Shown in pieces: positions 1 to 7,256 of a stretch of DNA of 18,271 bases. The translations under genes were made by a program, and so were the position numbers. The stretch spans positions 1 to 18,271 of the forward strand of contig CAYJMF010000096.1 in NCBI GenBank assembly GCA_964370855.1. Reading direction: 5' to 3'. The notes beneath the pieces are model-generated. The model ran no database searches and was not told the DNA's origin. It saw nothing but the letters and a program-made list of their open reading frames with translations. The DNA is from JAKLKS01 sp964370855 (lineage in GTDB: Bacteria > Planctomycetota > JAJSAM01 > JAKLKS01). The number at the start of each line of letters is the position of its first letter. Position 1 is the first letter of the stretch.

Positions 1-55
1 GCCGGGGCGCCCCTCCGGCGCCGCCCGCCCCCCCCGCCCCGGGCCCCGCCGCGCG

Positions 56-79
56 CCCGCCCCCCAAGGCCGGGGCGGG
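56..79. terminator. Weak candidate hairpin downstream of the lipoprotein gene
   Basis: CCCGCCCC (56-63) and GGGGCGGG (72-79) form an 8-bp G/C stem with an 8-nt loop, 17 bp past the stop codon of the minus-strand lipoprotein gene. No T tract follows. Bases 1-96 are almost pure G/C and hold no gene I can support, so chance pairing is quite possible. Confidence 0.25.
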
Positions 80-96
80 ATCCCCGGCGGAATCCG

Positions 97-1047
97 TCAG
101 CGCTCCGTCGTCCCCGGCCGTACCGGGTACTCCCAGGGATCGAAGTACGGCCTCTCCCACGACGGCAGCCGCAGAAGCACCATCCCCGAGACGGCGTGAT
201 CCTCGTTCTCCGCCCTGTCGAGGACGGCGATGGCGATGGGGACGTCGATCCCGCTGGCGGATGCGAGGTCCCGGTCGTCCGCGTTCCCCGTTCTCAGCGC
301 CCGGGCCATCTCCACGGTCCAGGTCCCGGCGTTCCAGGTGCCCCGGGCGAGGACGTCCCCGGCGCTCCCCGTGGGCGCGGTCGCCCGGTAGCGGGGCGAG
401 GGGGAGGGCGCCCCCGCGGCGGGCGCCGGGAGCTCCTCCGTCGCGCTCCCGCCGGCGTCCTCGGGGCGGGTGATGAAGACCGTCGTCCCGTCGGGGAGGG
501 TCCGGGAGTAGCTCTTTCCGCCGGGGTCCTTCAGGGTCATGCGGTGGGTGCGATCCATGGCGTGGCCGGCGGGATCGGTCCGCCCCGCCTTCCAGTGCCA
601 GACGTCCCAGGCCGCCTCCACGGGGGAGAGCATGTTCGCGGTGAAGGGGCCCTCGAGGGCGAGGGCCACGGAGAGGACGTCCTCCCGCTCCGGCCCCGCG
701 GCGAAGGCGCCGCCGGCGCCGGCGATCCATGGCTTGTGGGCCCGGTCCTCGGTGGCGTCCTCCCACTGCACGAGGAGGAACAGGGTCCCCCGGTGGACCG
801 CAGCCCGGACCCGGCAGGAGGCGGGGCCGGCGACCCCCTCGATGGGCACCACCGTCACCGGGGCGCGGCCCCACGCCTCCTCGGAATCGCGGCCGTCCAC
901 GATGATCGATTCCGGGATCCGCACGGCCCGCACCTCGGCTTCGACGTTCGCCCCCTGCACGGGGGGGGGCTCCGGCGCCGGCGTGGAGGCGCACCCGGCG
1001 AGGAGGAGGAGGAGGAGCGCGGCGCGGGAAGGAGCGGTGTCGTTCAT
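97..1047 (-). CDS. Lipoprotein with ethylbenzene-dehydrogenase-type heme-binding domain
   Basis: The 316-residue product opens with a hydrophobic leucine run and a lipobox ending L-A-G-C at Cys19, so it is probably a lipid-anchored envelope protein. After a proline-rich linker comes a beta-rich domain starting near residue 40 (IPESIIVDGRDSEEAWGRAP), followed by LFLLVQWEDATED and by DVWHWKAGRTDPAGHAMD. This order resembles the family of ethylbenzene-dehydrogenase gamma-subunit-like heme-binding domains, which bind heme b in electron-transfer complexes. No CxxCH motif is present. I chose the ATG because it gives a complete signal sequence directly after a G-rich ribosome site. It lies 38 bp downstream of the prenyltransferase-antiporter fusion and is probably cotranscribed with it. 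No catalytic partner is encoded nearby, so the electron-transfer role is inferred from the family. Confidence 0.75.
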   Translation of the reverse strand: MNDTAPSRAALLLLLLAGCASTPAPEPPPVQGANVEAEVRAVRIPESIIVDGRDSEEAWGRAPVTVVPIEGVAGPASCRVRAAVHRGTLFLLVQWEDATEDRAHKPWIAGAGGAFAAGPEREDVLSVALALEGPFTANMLSPVEAAWDVWHWKAGRTDPAGHAMDRTHRMTLKDPGGKSYSRTLPDGTTVFITRPEDAGGSATEELPAPAAGAPSPSPRYRATAPTGSAGDVLARGTWNAGTWTVEMARALRTGNADDRDLASASGIDVPIAIAVLDRAENEDHAVSGMVLLRLPSWERPYFDPWEYPVRPGTTER

Positions 1048-1058
1048 CCCCCCAGTGT

Positions 1059-1079
1059 CCCCGGGGAGGGTCCCCGGGG
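1059..1079. other. Perfect 9-bp stem-loop inside the minus-strand operon
   Basis: CCCCGGGGA and TCCCCGGGG are perfectly complementary around a GGG loop, in the 38-bp gap between the fusion gene and the lipoprotein gene. There is no T tract. It could be an intercistronic processing or attenuation hairpin, or simply a product of base composition. Confidence 0.35.
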
Positions 1080-1085
1080 GAAGGA

Positions 1086-3281
1086 TCAGTGGTCCACCTT
1101 CGCGCCCTTCGGGACCTCCCCCGTGAGGAGGAGCCCCCACCGCGTGAGGGGGGGGCCGATGGTCTCGAAGACCGCCACCGAGGCGAGCACGAGGGTCACG
1201 AGGGACGTCACCCGGGGCTCGTCGGGGAAGGAGGCGCGGAGCCACCCTGAGAGGCCGAGGGCCATCCCCGCCATGGGGACGAGGCAGAGGGTGACGGCGG
1301 CCCGGGAGCGCCCGTCGGGGAGCCCTGCGGCGCCGCCGGCGGCGAACACCCCGGCGGCCTTTCCCGCCAGCCGCCCGAGGACGAGGACGAGGCCCGCAGC
1401 CCCCGTCGCGAGGAGGTCGGAGAAGTGGAGGTGGGTCCCGCTCACCACGAAGAGCACGATGAAGAAGGCGACCTCGACGCGTCCGAAGTCCACGATGAGC
1501 TCCCGCCTCTTCCAGCGGGCGAAGCACTCCGCCGAGACCCCCGTGCAGAGGAGCAGCATCAGGGGGGACAGCCCGAGCTGGCCGGCGAGGCCGAGCCCCG
1601 CCAGCACGATGCCCCCGCGCAGGAGGAAGATGCCGAGGTCCCGCGCCACGGCCGCCTCGAGCCACCCGAGGACCGCCCCGAGGAGGATCCCCACGCCGAG
1701 GGATCCGAGGAGGACGAAGGAGACGCGGCTCCAGTGGATCTCCGGGGACTGCCCGAGGCCCGCGGCCATGAAGGGCACGAGGACGGCGACGGTGGTGAAG
1801 GAGAGGAGGTTGTTGAGCCCGACGGTGGCGAGGATGCGGCGGACCATGGGACCGTCGGCGCCGAGCTCCCGGCGCACGAGGATGACGACGGCGGGGGAGG
1901 AGGACATGGCCACGCCCCCCAGGACGGCGGCGAGGCCGAGATCCCAGCCGATGAGGACGAGGCCCCCCGTCACGGCCGCCCCCGCCAGGAGGGACTCCGC
2001 CGCCGCCAGCAGCGCCGGGCGCGGATGCTCGATGAGGGCCCAGAGGTCCACCTGGAGCCCCACGGTGAAGACGATGAGCCCGAGCGCGATCTCGGCCATC
2101 ACCTCCCCGGGCCGCAGGAAGTCGGGGAGGGAGGCGCCTTCCCCGCCCTGGAGGAGCAGGCCGATGCCCGCGGGCCCCAGAAGAACGCCGGCGGCGAGGT
2201 ACCCCGTGATCCTCGGGACGTGGATGCGGGCGCCCACTTCCCCGAGCAGGTACCCGACGAAGAGCATGAGCCCCACGATGATGAAGGGATCGGGCCCGGC
2301 CCCCGCGGGGACGATCCCCTCCCGCACCAGGCCCGCCAGGGCGTCGGGGAGGAGGAGGTCCGCCGCCACCCCGGCCAGCACGAGGACGGAGATGGCCGCG
2401 TTCACGTGGAAGAAGGCCATGTTGACGCGATCGAGGTCGTCGGGGGAGACGAGACGGTGCTCCACGACGAGGAGCACGGCGACGATGACGACGGTGCAGA
2501 AGTAGAAGGCCCCGAACTCGGCGTGCCACCCGAACAGGAGCAGGAGCACCACGGTCAGGACGTGGAGGAGGCGGGAGATGCGCAGGGCCCAGTCGATCCC
2601 GAGTCTCGCAGGCAGGGAGTGGAGGCCGAGGGAGCGGTCCACCTCGAGGTCCTGGCAGGCGTAGATGATGTCGAAGCCCGCGACCCAGAGCAGGACCGCG
2701 GCCCCGAGGAGGAGCGCCTGGGAGAAGGACGGGTCGAACGCCCCCTGGACGGCGAGGTAGCCGCCGAGGGGGGCGATGCCGAGGGCGATGCCGAGGCCGA
2801 AGTGGGAGAGGCTGGTGATTCGCTTCAGCAGGGAGTACCCGAAGATCACCACGAGCGTGGGCACGGCGAGCACGAAGCAGAGGTGGTTGAGTTTCCAGCA
2901 GGCGTACCCGAACAGCCCGGAGGAGAGGACCACGGCCAGGAGCACGCCGCGGCGGGAGAGCATGCCCGCGGGCAGCGCGCGCCCCGCGGTGCGGGGGTTG
3001 AAGGCGTCGTAGCGGTGGTCGGCGAGGCGGTTGAAGCTCATGGCCGCGGTGCGGGCCCCGACCATGGCGACGAGGACCCAGAGGAGGATCTCCGTGGGCG
3101 GAACCCCCCGCAGCGGCAGCAGCAGCCCCACGGCGGCGAAGGGGAGGGCGAACACGGTGTGGGAGAACTTCACCATGTCCATGAAGGTGCGCACGTCGCG
3201 CACGGGGGCCGGGAGGGCACCCGCGGACGCGCCCGCGGGGGGCGGGGAATCCCGATCGATGTCGACGCTGGGGCCGCTCAC
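1086..3281 (-). CDS. UbiA/MqnP-like prenyltransferase fused to CPA2-type cation/proton antiporter
   Basis: One uninterrupted 731-codon frame holds two membrane enzymes. Residues about 34-310 are a UbiA-superfamily prenyltransferase: KFSHTVFALPFA, then the prenyl-diphosphate/Mg motif N84-x3-D88-x3-D92 followed by NPRTAGRALPAG, and a second Asp motif YACQD-x3-D (D211, D215). This pattern matches MqnP-type enzymes that prenylate the menaquinone precursor of the futalosine pathway. Residues about 330-715 are a sodium/proton-exchanger domain of the CPA2 (KefB/GerN-like) class: ARIHVPRITGYLAAGVLLGP, GLIVFTVGLQVDL and AMSSSPAVVILV. No C-terminal RCK/TrkA domain follows. No stop codon separates the halves; the joint is a short linker near residues 309-332. 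The GTG at 3281 has no clear Shine-Dalgarno. GTG 3203 or ATG 3182 would also keep the conserved domain nearly intact. A 44-bp gap separates it from the FIST gene upstream. Confidence 0.85.
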   Translation of the reverse strand: MSGPSVDIDRDSPPPAGASAGALPAPVRDVRTFMDMVKFSHTVFALPFAAVGLLLPLRGVPPTEILLWVLVAMVGARTAAMSFNRLADHRYDAFNPRTAGRALPAGMLSRRGVLLAVVLSSGLFGYACWKLNHLCFVLAVPTLVVIFGYSLLKRITSLSHFGLGIALGIAPLGGYLAVQGAFDPSFSQALLLGAAVLLWVAGFDIIYACQDLEVDRSLGLHSLPARLGIDWALRISRLLHVLTVVLLLLFGWHAEFGAFYFCTVVIVAVLLVVEHRLVSPDDLDRVNMAFFHVNAAISVLVLAGVAADLLLPDALAGLVREGIVPAGAGPDPFIIVGLMLFVGYLLGEVGARIHVPRITGYLAAGVLLGPAGIGLLLQGGEGASLPDFLRPGEVMAEIALGLIVFTVGLQVDLWALIEHPRPALLAAAESLLAGAAVTGGLVLIGWDLGLAAVLGGVAMSSSPAVVILVRRELGADGPMVRRILATVGLNNLLSFTTVAVLVPFMAAGLGQSPEIHWSRVSFVLLGSLGVGILLGAVLGWLEAAVARDLGIFLLRGGIVLAGLGLAGQLGLSPLMLLLCTGVSAECFARWKRRELIVDFGRVEVAFFIVLFVVSGTHLHFSDLLATGAAGLVLVLGRLAGKAAGVFAAGGAAGLPDGRSRAAVTLCLVPMAGMALGLSGWLRASFPDEPRVTSLVTLVLASVAVFETIGPPLTRWGLLLTGEVPKGAKVDH

Positions 3282-3325
3282 GGGGCCCGAGGATACCCGT
3301 CGCGGCGGAATGCCCGGCGCGGAAC

Positions 3326-4510
3326 TCAGCGCCGCGGCGCGAAGAGCGCGAGGGAGGCCGTGAACCCGTGGAGGAAGTTGCGCGGGCCGACGGGCCCGAT
3401 CTCCCCGTTGCAGAAGAACCCCGCGAGGGGGAGGTCCCCGAACCTCCGCCGGAGGAGGCCGAGGTCGTGGTCCGGCTCCCCGAAGAGGCGGGAGCCGCGG
3501 CCGCCGCAGTCGAACAGCAGGCCCGCCGCGGGGACCGACGCCGAGGACTCGAGCTCGAGGAGCTCGGCGAGGTCCTCCGCCGCCGTGGCGGCGTCGCGGA
3601 GCTGGAACTGCACTGTCTGCCCCACCCGGGCGACGTCCCCCACGACGAGGGAGCCGTCCCCGGGGACCAGGGCCACGAGGTTGCGGATGAGGAAGTCCCC
3701 GCGGTGGAACTCGCTGCGCGCCTCGTGGGCGACGCGGCCGAGGTGGAGGCTCGTGCGCGCCAGCGCGCGGTCCCCCTCGGGGAGGGCGGCCACGGTCTCC
3801 CGGAGGACGTCGGCGGCGGGCCTCCCGGCCAGCGTCTGGATGCGCTGGCCCTCCCCCTTCGTCACGACGTAGCGCTTCCCCACGGGCCGGCACCCCTGGG
3901 AGACGACGGGGCGGAGGCCGACCTCGCCGCCGCGGAGCGCGCATCCCACGGCCCCCTCCCGGTGGACGGCCCCGTCGAGCCAGAGGGCGTGGCCCCCCGG
4001 CGCGTTCGCGCCGCTGGCGACGCCGCCCATGACGGGGCGGCCGGGGAAGGCGTCGTTCATGGCCTCGAGGAGGCCGTCGCCGTCGATGGAGAAGGGGTCG
4101 GGGAGGAGGAGGAAGGAGGGGTCGCCCTCGCCGGGGACGCCGATGCCGCGGCGCACCGCATCGGGCCCGTCGAAGCCGAGGAGGTCGTCCTGGCGAATGT
4201 GGAAGGGGGTCACCTCGGTCCCCGGGAGGCGCGCGAGGAGGAGGGCCGCGGCGCGCCCCCCCTCCCGCTCGGCCTCCGCGCCGATGACGCCGACCCCGGA
4301 ACAGCCGAGGAGCCGCCGCGCCCCGGTTCGCCCGTGGACGCGGGGACCGGCCCCCGCCGAGGCGGGGCCGAAGTCCGGCGTGGCGAAGAGCACCGCGAGG
4401 TCCGGCGGGCCTCCGGGGCCCAGCGCGTCGAGGGCGCGGACGGAGACCTCATCGAGGAGCGCGTCGAGATCGGAGCCGGCGGCGGAGGCGGAGGAGAAGG
4501 CGGGGGGCAT
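3326..4510 (-). CDS. FIST N-/C-terminal domain protein (predicted ligand sensor)
   Basis: The 394-residue protein has the two halves of FIST proteins. The N-domain carries LLGCSGVGVIGAEAEREGG and later GRPVMGGVASGAN. The C-domain ends in the family signature FFCNGEIGPVG...NFLHGFTASLALF. FIST domains are thought to bind small ligands, possibly amino acids, and are often fused to histidine kinases, cyclases or chemoreceptors. Here there is no output domain, signal peptide or membrane helix, so it is a stand-alone cytoplasmic protein. The ATG has an AGGA about 12 bases upstream. It is the first gene of the minus-strand run that continues into the prenyltransferase-antiporter fusion, and is divergent from the phosphatase-fold gene across about 94 bp. 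Its ligand cannot be read from sequence. Confidence 0.88.
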   Translation of the reverse strand: MPPAFSSASAAGSDLDALLDEVSVRALDALGPGGPPDLAVLFATPDFGPASAGAGPRVHGRTGARRLLGCSGVGVIGAEAEREGGRAAALLLARLPGTEVTPFHIRQDDLLGFDGPDAVRRGIGVPGEGDPSFLLLPDPFSIDGDGLLEAMNDAFPGRPVMGGVASGANAPGGHALWLDGAVHREGAVGCALRGGEVGLRPVVSQGCRPVGKRYVVTKGEGQRIQTLAGRPAADVLRETVAALPEGDRALARTSLHLGRVAHEARSEFHRGDFLIRNLVALVPGDGSLVVGDVARVGQTVQFQLRDAATAAEDLAELLELESSASVPAAGLLFDCGGRGSRLFGEPDHDLGLLRRRFGDLPLAGFFCNGEIGPVGPRNFLHGFTASLALFAPRR

Positions 4511-4604
4511 GGGGGCATCCTACACGCAGTTCCATCCCCGGGAGGATTGCGCGCTCCACGGGGAATCCCGCCCGCCCCCGCCCCCGCGGACCGAAGATGG
4601 CGCC

Positions 4605-5978
4605 GTGCGCCCGCTCCTCCTCCTGAACGTCGTCGGTCTCACCCCGGACCTCCTCCGCCACGCCCCCCGGCTCTCCGCCCTCGCGAAGTCCGGCTTCGCG
4701 GCCCCCGTCGTCCCAGCGCTCCCGGCGGTGACCTGCACCGCCCAGGCGACGATGCTCACGGGAACCCTCCCCTCGGAGCACGGCATCGTCGGCAACGGCT
4801 GGTGGTTCCGCGACCTCGGCGAGATCCTCTTCTGGCGGCAGTCGGATCGGCTCGTGCAGAAGGACCGGCTCTGGACCGAGGCGCGGCGCCGCCATCCCGG
4901 GCTCACGGCGGCGAACCTCTTCTGGTGGCATGCCATGGGCGGGTCCGCGGACTGGACAGTGACCCCGCGGCCCGTCTACCCGGCCGACGGGAGGAAACTG
5001 CCCGACGTCTACACCCGCCCCGCGGACCTCCGCCACCGGCTCGTCGCCGCCCTGGGCGGGTTCCCGCTCTTCCGGTTCTGGGGGCCGGCGGCGGATCTCT
5101 CCTCGACGGCCTGGATCGGGGCGGCGGCGGAGCGGGTGATGCGGGAGGAGCGGCCGGATCTCGCGCTGGTCTACCTTCCCCACCTCGACTACCCGCTGCA
5201 GCGGCTCGGGCCCGATCACCCCTCCATCCCCGCGGAGGTCGCCGCCGTGGACCGGGTGGCGGCGCCCCTGGTCGATCTCGCGCTGGAGCAGGGGCGGGCG
5301 GTGCTCGTGGTGAGCGAGTACGGCATCGCGCCGGTCTCCGGGGCGGTGCACCCGAACCGGGCGCTGCGGGAGGCGGGGCTCCTCGAGGTGCACGCCAACG
5401 CGTCGGGGGAGCACCTCGACCCGGGGGCGTCGCGGGCCTTCGCGGTCTCGGACCACCAGGTCGCCCACGTCCACGCCGCCGACGACGGTGCGCGGGCGGC
5501 GGCGCGGGAGGTCCTGTCGGGACTGCCCGGGGTGGGGGCCGTCCTGGAGGGAAAATCCCGTGCCGATGCGGGGCTCGCCCACCGCCGCGCGGGGGATCTC
5601 GTGCTGCTCTCCGCCCCGGACCGCTGGTTCACCTACTACTACTGGCTCGACGACGGGGCGGCGCCGGACTACGCCCGCACCGTGGACATCCACCGCAAGC
5701 CCGGCTACGACCCGGTGGAGCTGTTCCTCGACCCGGCGAAGCCGGCGCTGAAGGCGCGCATCGCCGGCAAGATCGCGGCGAGAAAGCTCGGATTCCGCAA
5801 CCTTCTCGACGTGATCCCTCTGGACGCCTCCCTGGTGAAGGGCTCCCACGGCCTCCTGCCCGCGGCGCCGGGGGCGGGGCCGCTGGTCATCGGGAGCGAC
5901 GCGGCGCTGGGAGCGGCCTCCTTCGAACAGGCGGGAATCCGCGATCTGGCGCTCCGCGCCATGGGGCTGGGGGGCTGA
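4605..5978 (+). CDS. Type I phosphodiesterase/alkaline-phosphatase-fold protein (EboF-like) with altered metal ligands
   Basis: The 457-residue protein has the fold signature of nucleotide pyrophosphatase/phosphodiesterases: NVVGLTP at the N-terminus, then PAVTCTAQATMLTG with Thr43 in the place of the catalytic nucleophile, SEHGIVGNGW, PHLDYPLQRLGPDH (193-205), SEYGI (237-241) and SDHQVAHVH (282-290). Several canonical metal ligands are replaced: Val10 for the first Asp, Gln199 for the His of DxxxH, and Glu238-Tyr239 for Asp-His. From memory, NVVGLTP and SEYGI typify one subfamily that includes the EboF proteins, so this is probably a lineage feature and not decay. The GTG start puts the first beta strand at the N-terminus as in relatives; an in-frame ATG at 4509 would share bases with the FIST start codon. 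No signal peptide is seen. It ends 17 bp before a strong hairpin. Confidence 0.82.
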   Translation: MRPLLLLNVVGLTPDLLRHAPRLSALAKSGFAAPVVPALPAVTCTAQATMLTGTLPSEHGIVGNGWWFRDLGEILFWRQSDRLVQKDRLWTEARRRHPGLTAANLFWWHAMGGSADWTVTPRPVYPADGRKLPDVYTRPADLRHRLVAALGGFPLFRFWGPAADLSSTAWIGAAAERVMREERPDLALVYLPHLDYPLQRLGPDHPSIPAEVAAVDRVAAPLVDLALEQGRAVLVVSEYGIAPVSGAVHPNRALREAGLLEVHANASGEHLDPGASRAFAVSDHQVAHVHAADDGARAAAREVLSGLPGVGAVLEGKSRADAGLAHRRAGDLVLLSAPDRWFTYYYWLDDGAAPDYARTVDIHRKPGYDPVELFLDPAKPALKARIAGKIAARKLGFRNLLDVIPLDASLVKGSHGLLPAAPGAGPLVIGSDAALGAASFEQAGIRDLALRAMGLGG

Positions 5979-5994
5979 GGAGGGACGGCGGCGT

Positions 5995-6033
5995 ACCCTG
6001 AAATCCCGGAGTCCCACTCCGAGATTTCAGGGT
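5995..6033. terminator. Near-perfect 17-bp hairpin between convergent genes
   Basis: Arms 5995-6011 and 6017-6033 are complementary at 16 of 17 positions around a 5-nt loop. The arms begin ACCCTGAAATC and are A/T-richer than anything around them. The hairpin sits between the convergent phosphatase-fold and ferredoxin-like genes and could terminate both. No T tract is present, so a dispersed repeat is the alternative. Confidence 0.6.
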
Positions 6034-6039
6034 CGCGAT

Positions 6040-6354
6040 TCAGCCCTTCGACTCCTCCCGCCCGCGGACCCCCTTCTCCCGGTGGAAGGCCTTGCGGTTC
6101 TCGAGGTACTCCTCCGGCGCCGGCATCTCGAAGCGGGGGCCGCCCTCGAGGACCTCACGGTGGATGGCCTTCAGGAAGGGGATGCACCAGCCGCACCCGG
6201 TGCCCGCGGAGAGGCACTGGCTCACGAGCGAGATCACCTTCGGCTTCTCCCTCCGGCAGAAGGCCTCGATCTTGCGCCGCCGCACGTGGAAGCAGACGCA
6301 GACCTCGGCGTCGAGGGGGTCCGTGGAGGGCGGGTGGTGGTGGCCGTGTCCCAT
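6040..6354 (-). CDS. BFD-like [2Fe-2S]-binding protein
   Basis: This 104-residue protein has a cysteine layout C19-x-C21, then 32 residues, then C54-x2-C57 (CVCFH ... GCGWC). That is the [2Fe-2S] ligand pattern of the bacterioferritin-associated ferredoxin (BFD-like) domain, here about residues 16-70. The N-terminus is His-rich (GHGHHHPP), which may bind metal or merely be a spacer. The C-terminal 35 residues are charged and carry EEYLENRKAFHREK. In E. coli, Bfd helps release iron from bacterioferritin; related domains occur in many redox proteins. No bacterioferritin gene is in the window, so a role in iron mobilisation is only a family-based guess. It is transcribed divergently from the TfoX-type gene across 48 bp. 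Confidence 0.82.
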   Translation of the reverse strand: MGHGHHHPPSTDPLDAEVCVCFHVRRRKIEAFCRREKPKVISLVSQCLSAGTGCGWCIPFLKAIHREVLEGGPRFEMPAPEEYLENRKAFHREKGVRGREESKG

Positions 6355-6402
6355 GGCCCCACCCTAGCGCGGGGGCGCGCGCCTCCCGTAGGATCGGCCA
6401 CC

Positions 6403-6828
6403 GTGCCCGGTGACTCCCTCTACGAGTTCGTGATGGACCAGCTCGCCCCCCTCGGGGACGTGGCGGGCCGCCGCATGTTCGGCGGCCACGGGCTCTACCT
6501 CGAGGGGGAGTTCTTCGGCATGGTCTTCGACGGCCGCGCCTGGTTCCGCACCGACGAGCGGACCCGGACGAAGTACCGCGAGATGGGGGGCCTGCCCGTC
6601 CCTTTCGGGGGGCCCGAGGGGGAGAAGAGCTACTGGTCGGTCCCCGAGGACGTGCTCGAGGACGGCCCCCTCCTCGTGGAGTGGGCGCGGGAGGCGGCCC
6701 TCACCCCGCGACCGGCGGCGCAGAGGAGGAAGGCGGGGAAGGGGAAGGCGAAGTCGAAACCGAAGCGGAAGACCGCGCGCCGGAAGTCCGTGAAGAGGGG
6801 ACCGGTCTCGGGGAGGAGCACCCCATGA
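6403..6828 (+). CDS. TfoX N-terminal domain protein with basic tail
   Basis: The 141-residue protein has the TfoX/Sxy N-terminal domain over about residues 1-95: YEFVMDQLAPLG, RRMFGGHGLYLEG, FFGMVFDGRAWFRTDERT and YWSVPEDVLED. The rest is a Lys/Arg/Ala/Ser-rich tail (KAGKGKAKSKPKRKTARRK) resembling histone H1-like bacterial tails and likely to bind nucleic acid non-specifically. Sxy/TfoX regulates competence in gammaproteobacteria, but stand-alone N-domain proteins elsewhere have no established role. The GTG start follows an AGGAT site (6390-6394) at good spacing; no ATG lies nearby. The stop overlaps the next gene's start as ATGA, indicating translational coupling. Confidence 0.85.
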   Translation: MPGDSLYEFVMDQLAPLGDVAGRRMFGGHGLYLEGEFFGMVFDGRAWFRTDERTRTKYREMGGLPVPFGGPEGEKSYWSVPEDVLEDGPLLVEWAREAALTPRPAAQRRKAGKGKAKSKPKRKTARRKSVKRGPVSGRSTP

Positions 6829-7256
6829 CGCCGGCGGAAGGACGGGAGAGCATCCAGAGGGAACTGGAGGCCCATGGCGTGAGCCGATGGACCACGGCCC
6901 CCCTTCTCTGGCGACTCCTATGGGCGATGAACATCGATGTCCCTCCGCCCCACTTCATCGGGTTCGGGTGGCTTGCGATCCTCGGTGGGTTTGCGTTCGC
7001 GGTCGTGTTCGGCACTCTCCTCCACGCCTTCGGCAATGTCACCGGTAGCCCCTCCCCGGTCCCCGCGTTCGGCTTCCCGGCGACGGGGGGGGTGGTGTTC
7101 GGCCTGTACATGGCCTGGAGTTGGCGTCGGGCGAGGGACAGGTTCCGCCTTCCGTCCTGGCAGGAGTACCTGCGTTCGGGGAAGGTGCCCGACGATGGGA
7201 AGGTCTGGGAAGTCCTCCCTCCCTCCGGCCCTCCTACTTCCCCGCCCTCACCCTGA
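6825..7256 (+). CDS. DUF6404-like small membrane protein
   Basis: The 143-residue product starts at an ATG that overlaps the TfoX-type gene's stop by four bases (ATGA). The N-terminal half is soluble (MTPAEGRESIQRELEAHGVSR) and leads to TAPLLWRLLWAMNIDVPPPHF, a pattern I associate with the DUF6404 family. Two membrane segments follow: about residues 44-68 (FIGFGWLAILGGFAFAVVFG) and about 85-103 (FPATGGVVFGLYMAWSW). The tail is short and hydrophilic. Function is unknown. Its 3' end overlaps the convergent peptidase gene by 23 bp. Base use is slightly less G/C-biased than in neighbouring genes. The family call is from motif memory. Confidence 0.7.
   Translation: MTPAEGRESIQRELEAHGVSRWTTAPLLWRLLWAMNIDVPPPHFIGFGWLAILGGFAFAVVFGTLLHAFGNVTGSPSPVPAFGFPATGGVVFGLYMAWSWRRARDRFRLPSWQEYLRSGKVPDDGKVWEVLPPSGPPTSPPSP

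Noticed and set aside
1..96. Partial gene entering from the left edge
   Set aside because: The stretch is nearly pure G/C, and any open frame in it has no recognisable product.
1425..3872. Plus-strand frame rich in Glu/Asp/His repeats, possibly an acidic repeat protein
   Set aside because: It is the exact antisense of the UbiA-antiporter and FIST genes, and its repeats mirror their GTC/CTC/GCC codon runs.
3282..3944. Upstream extension of the prenyltransferase-antiporter frame
   Set aside because: The frame is open but overlaps the FIST gene on the same strand, and its product there is Arg/Pro-rich with no motif. The start was placed after the FIST stop codon.
4509..4604. ATG-initiated N-terminal extension of the phosphatase-fold gene
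   Set aside because: The added residues are Pro/Arg-rich and not conserved-looking, and the ATG shares bases with the divergent FIST start codon. The GTG at 4605 places the first strand as in relatives.
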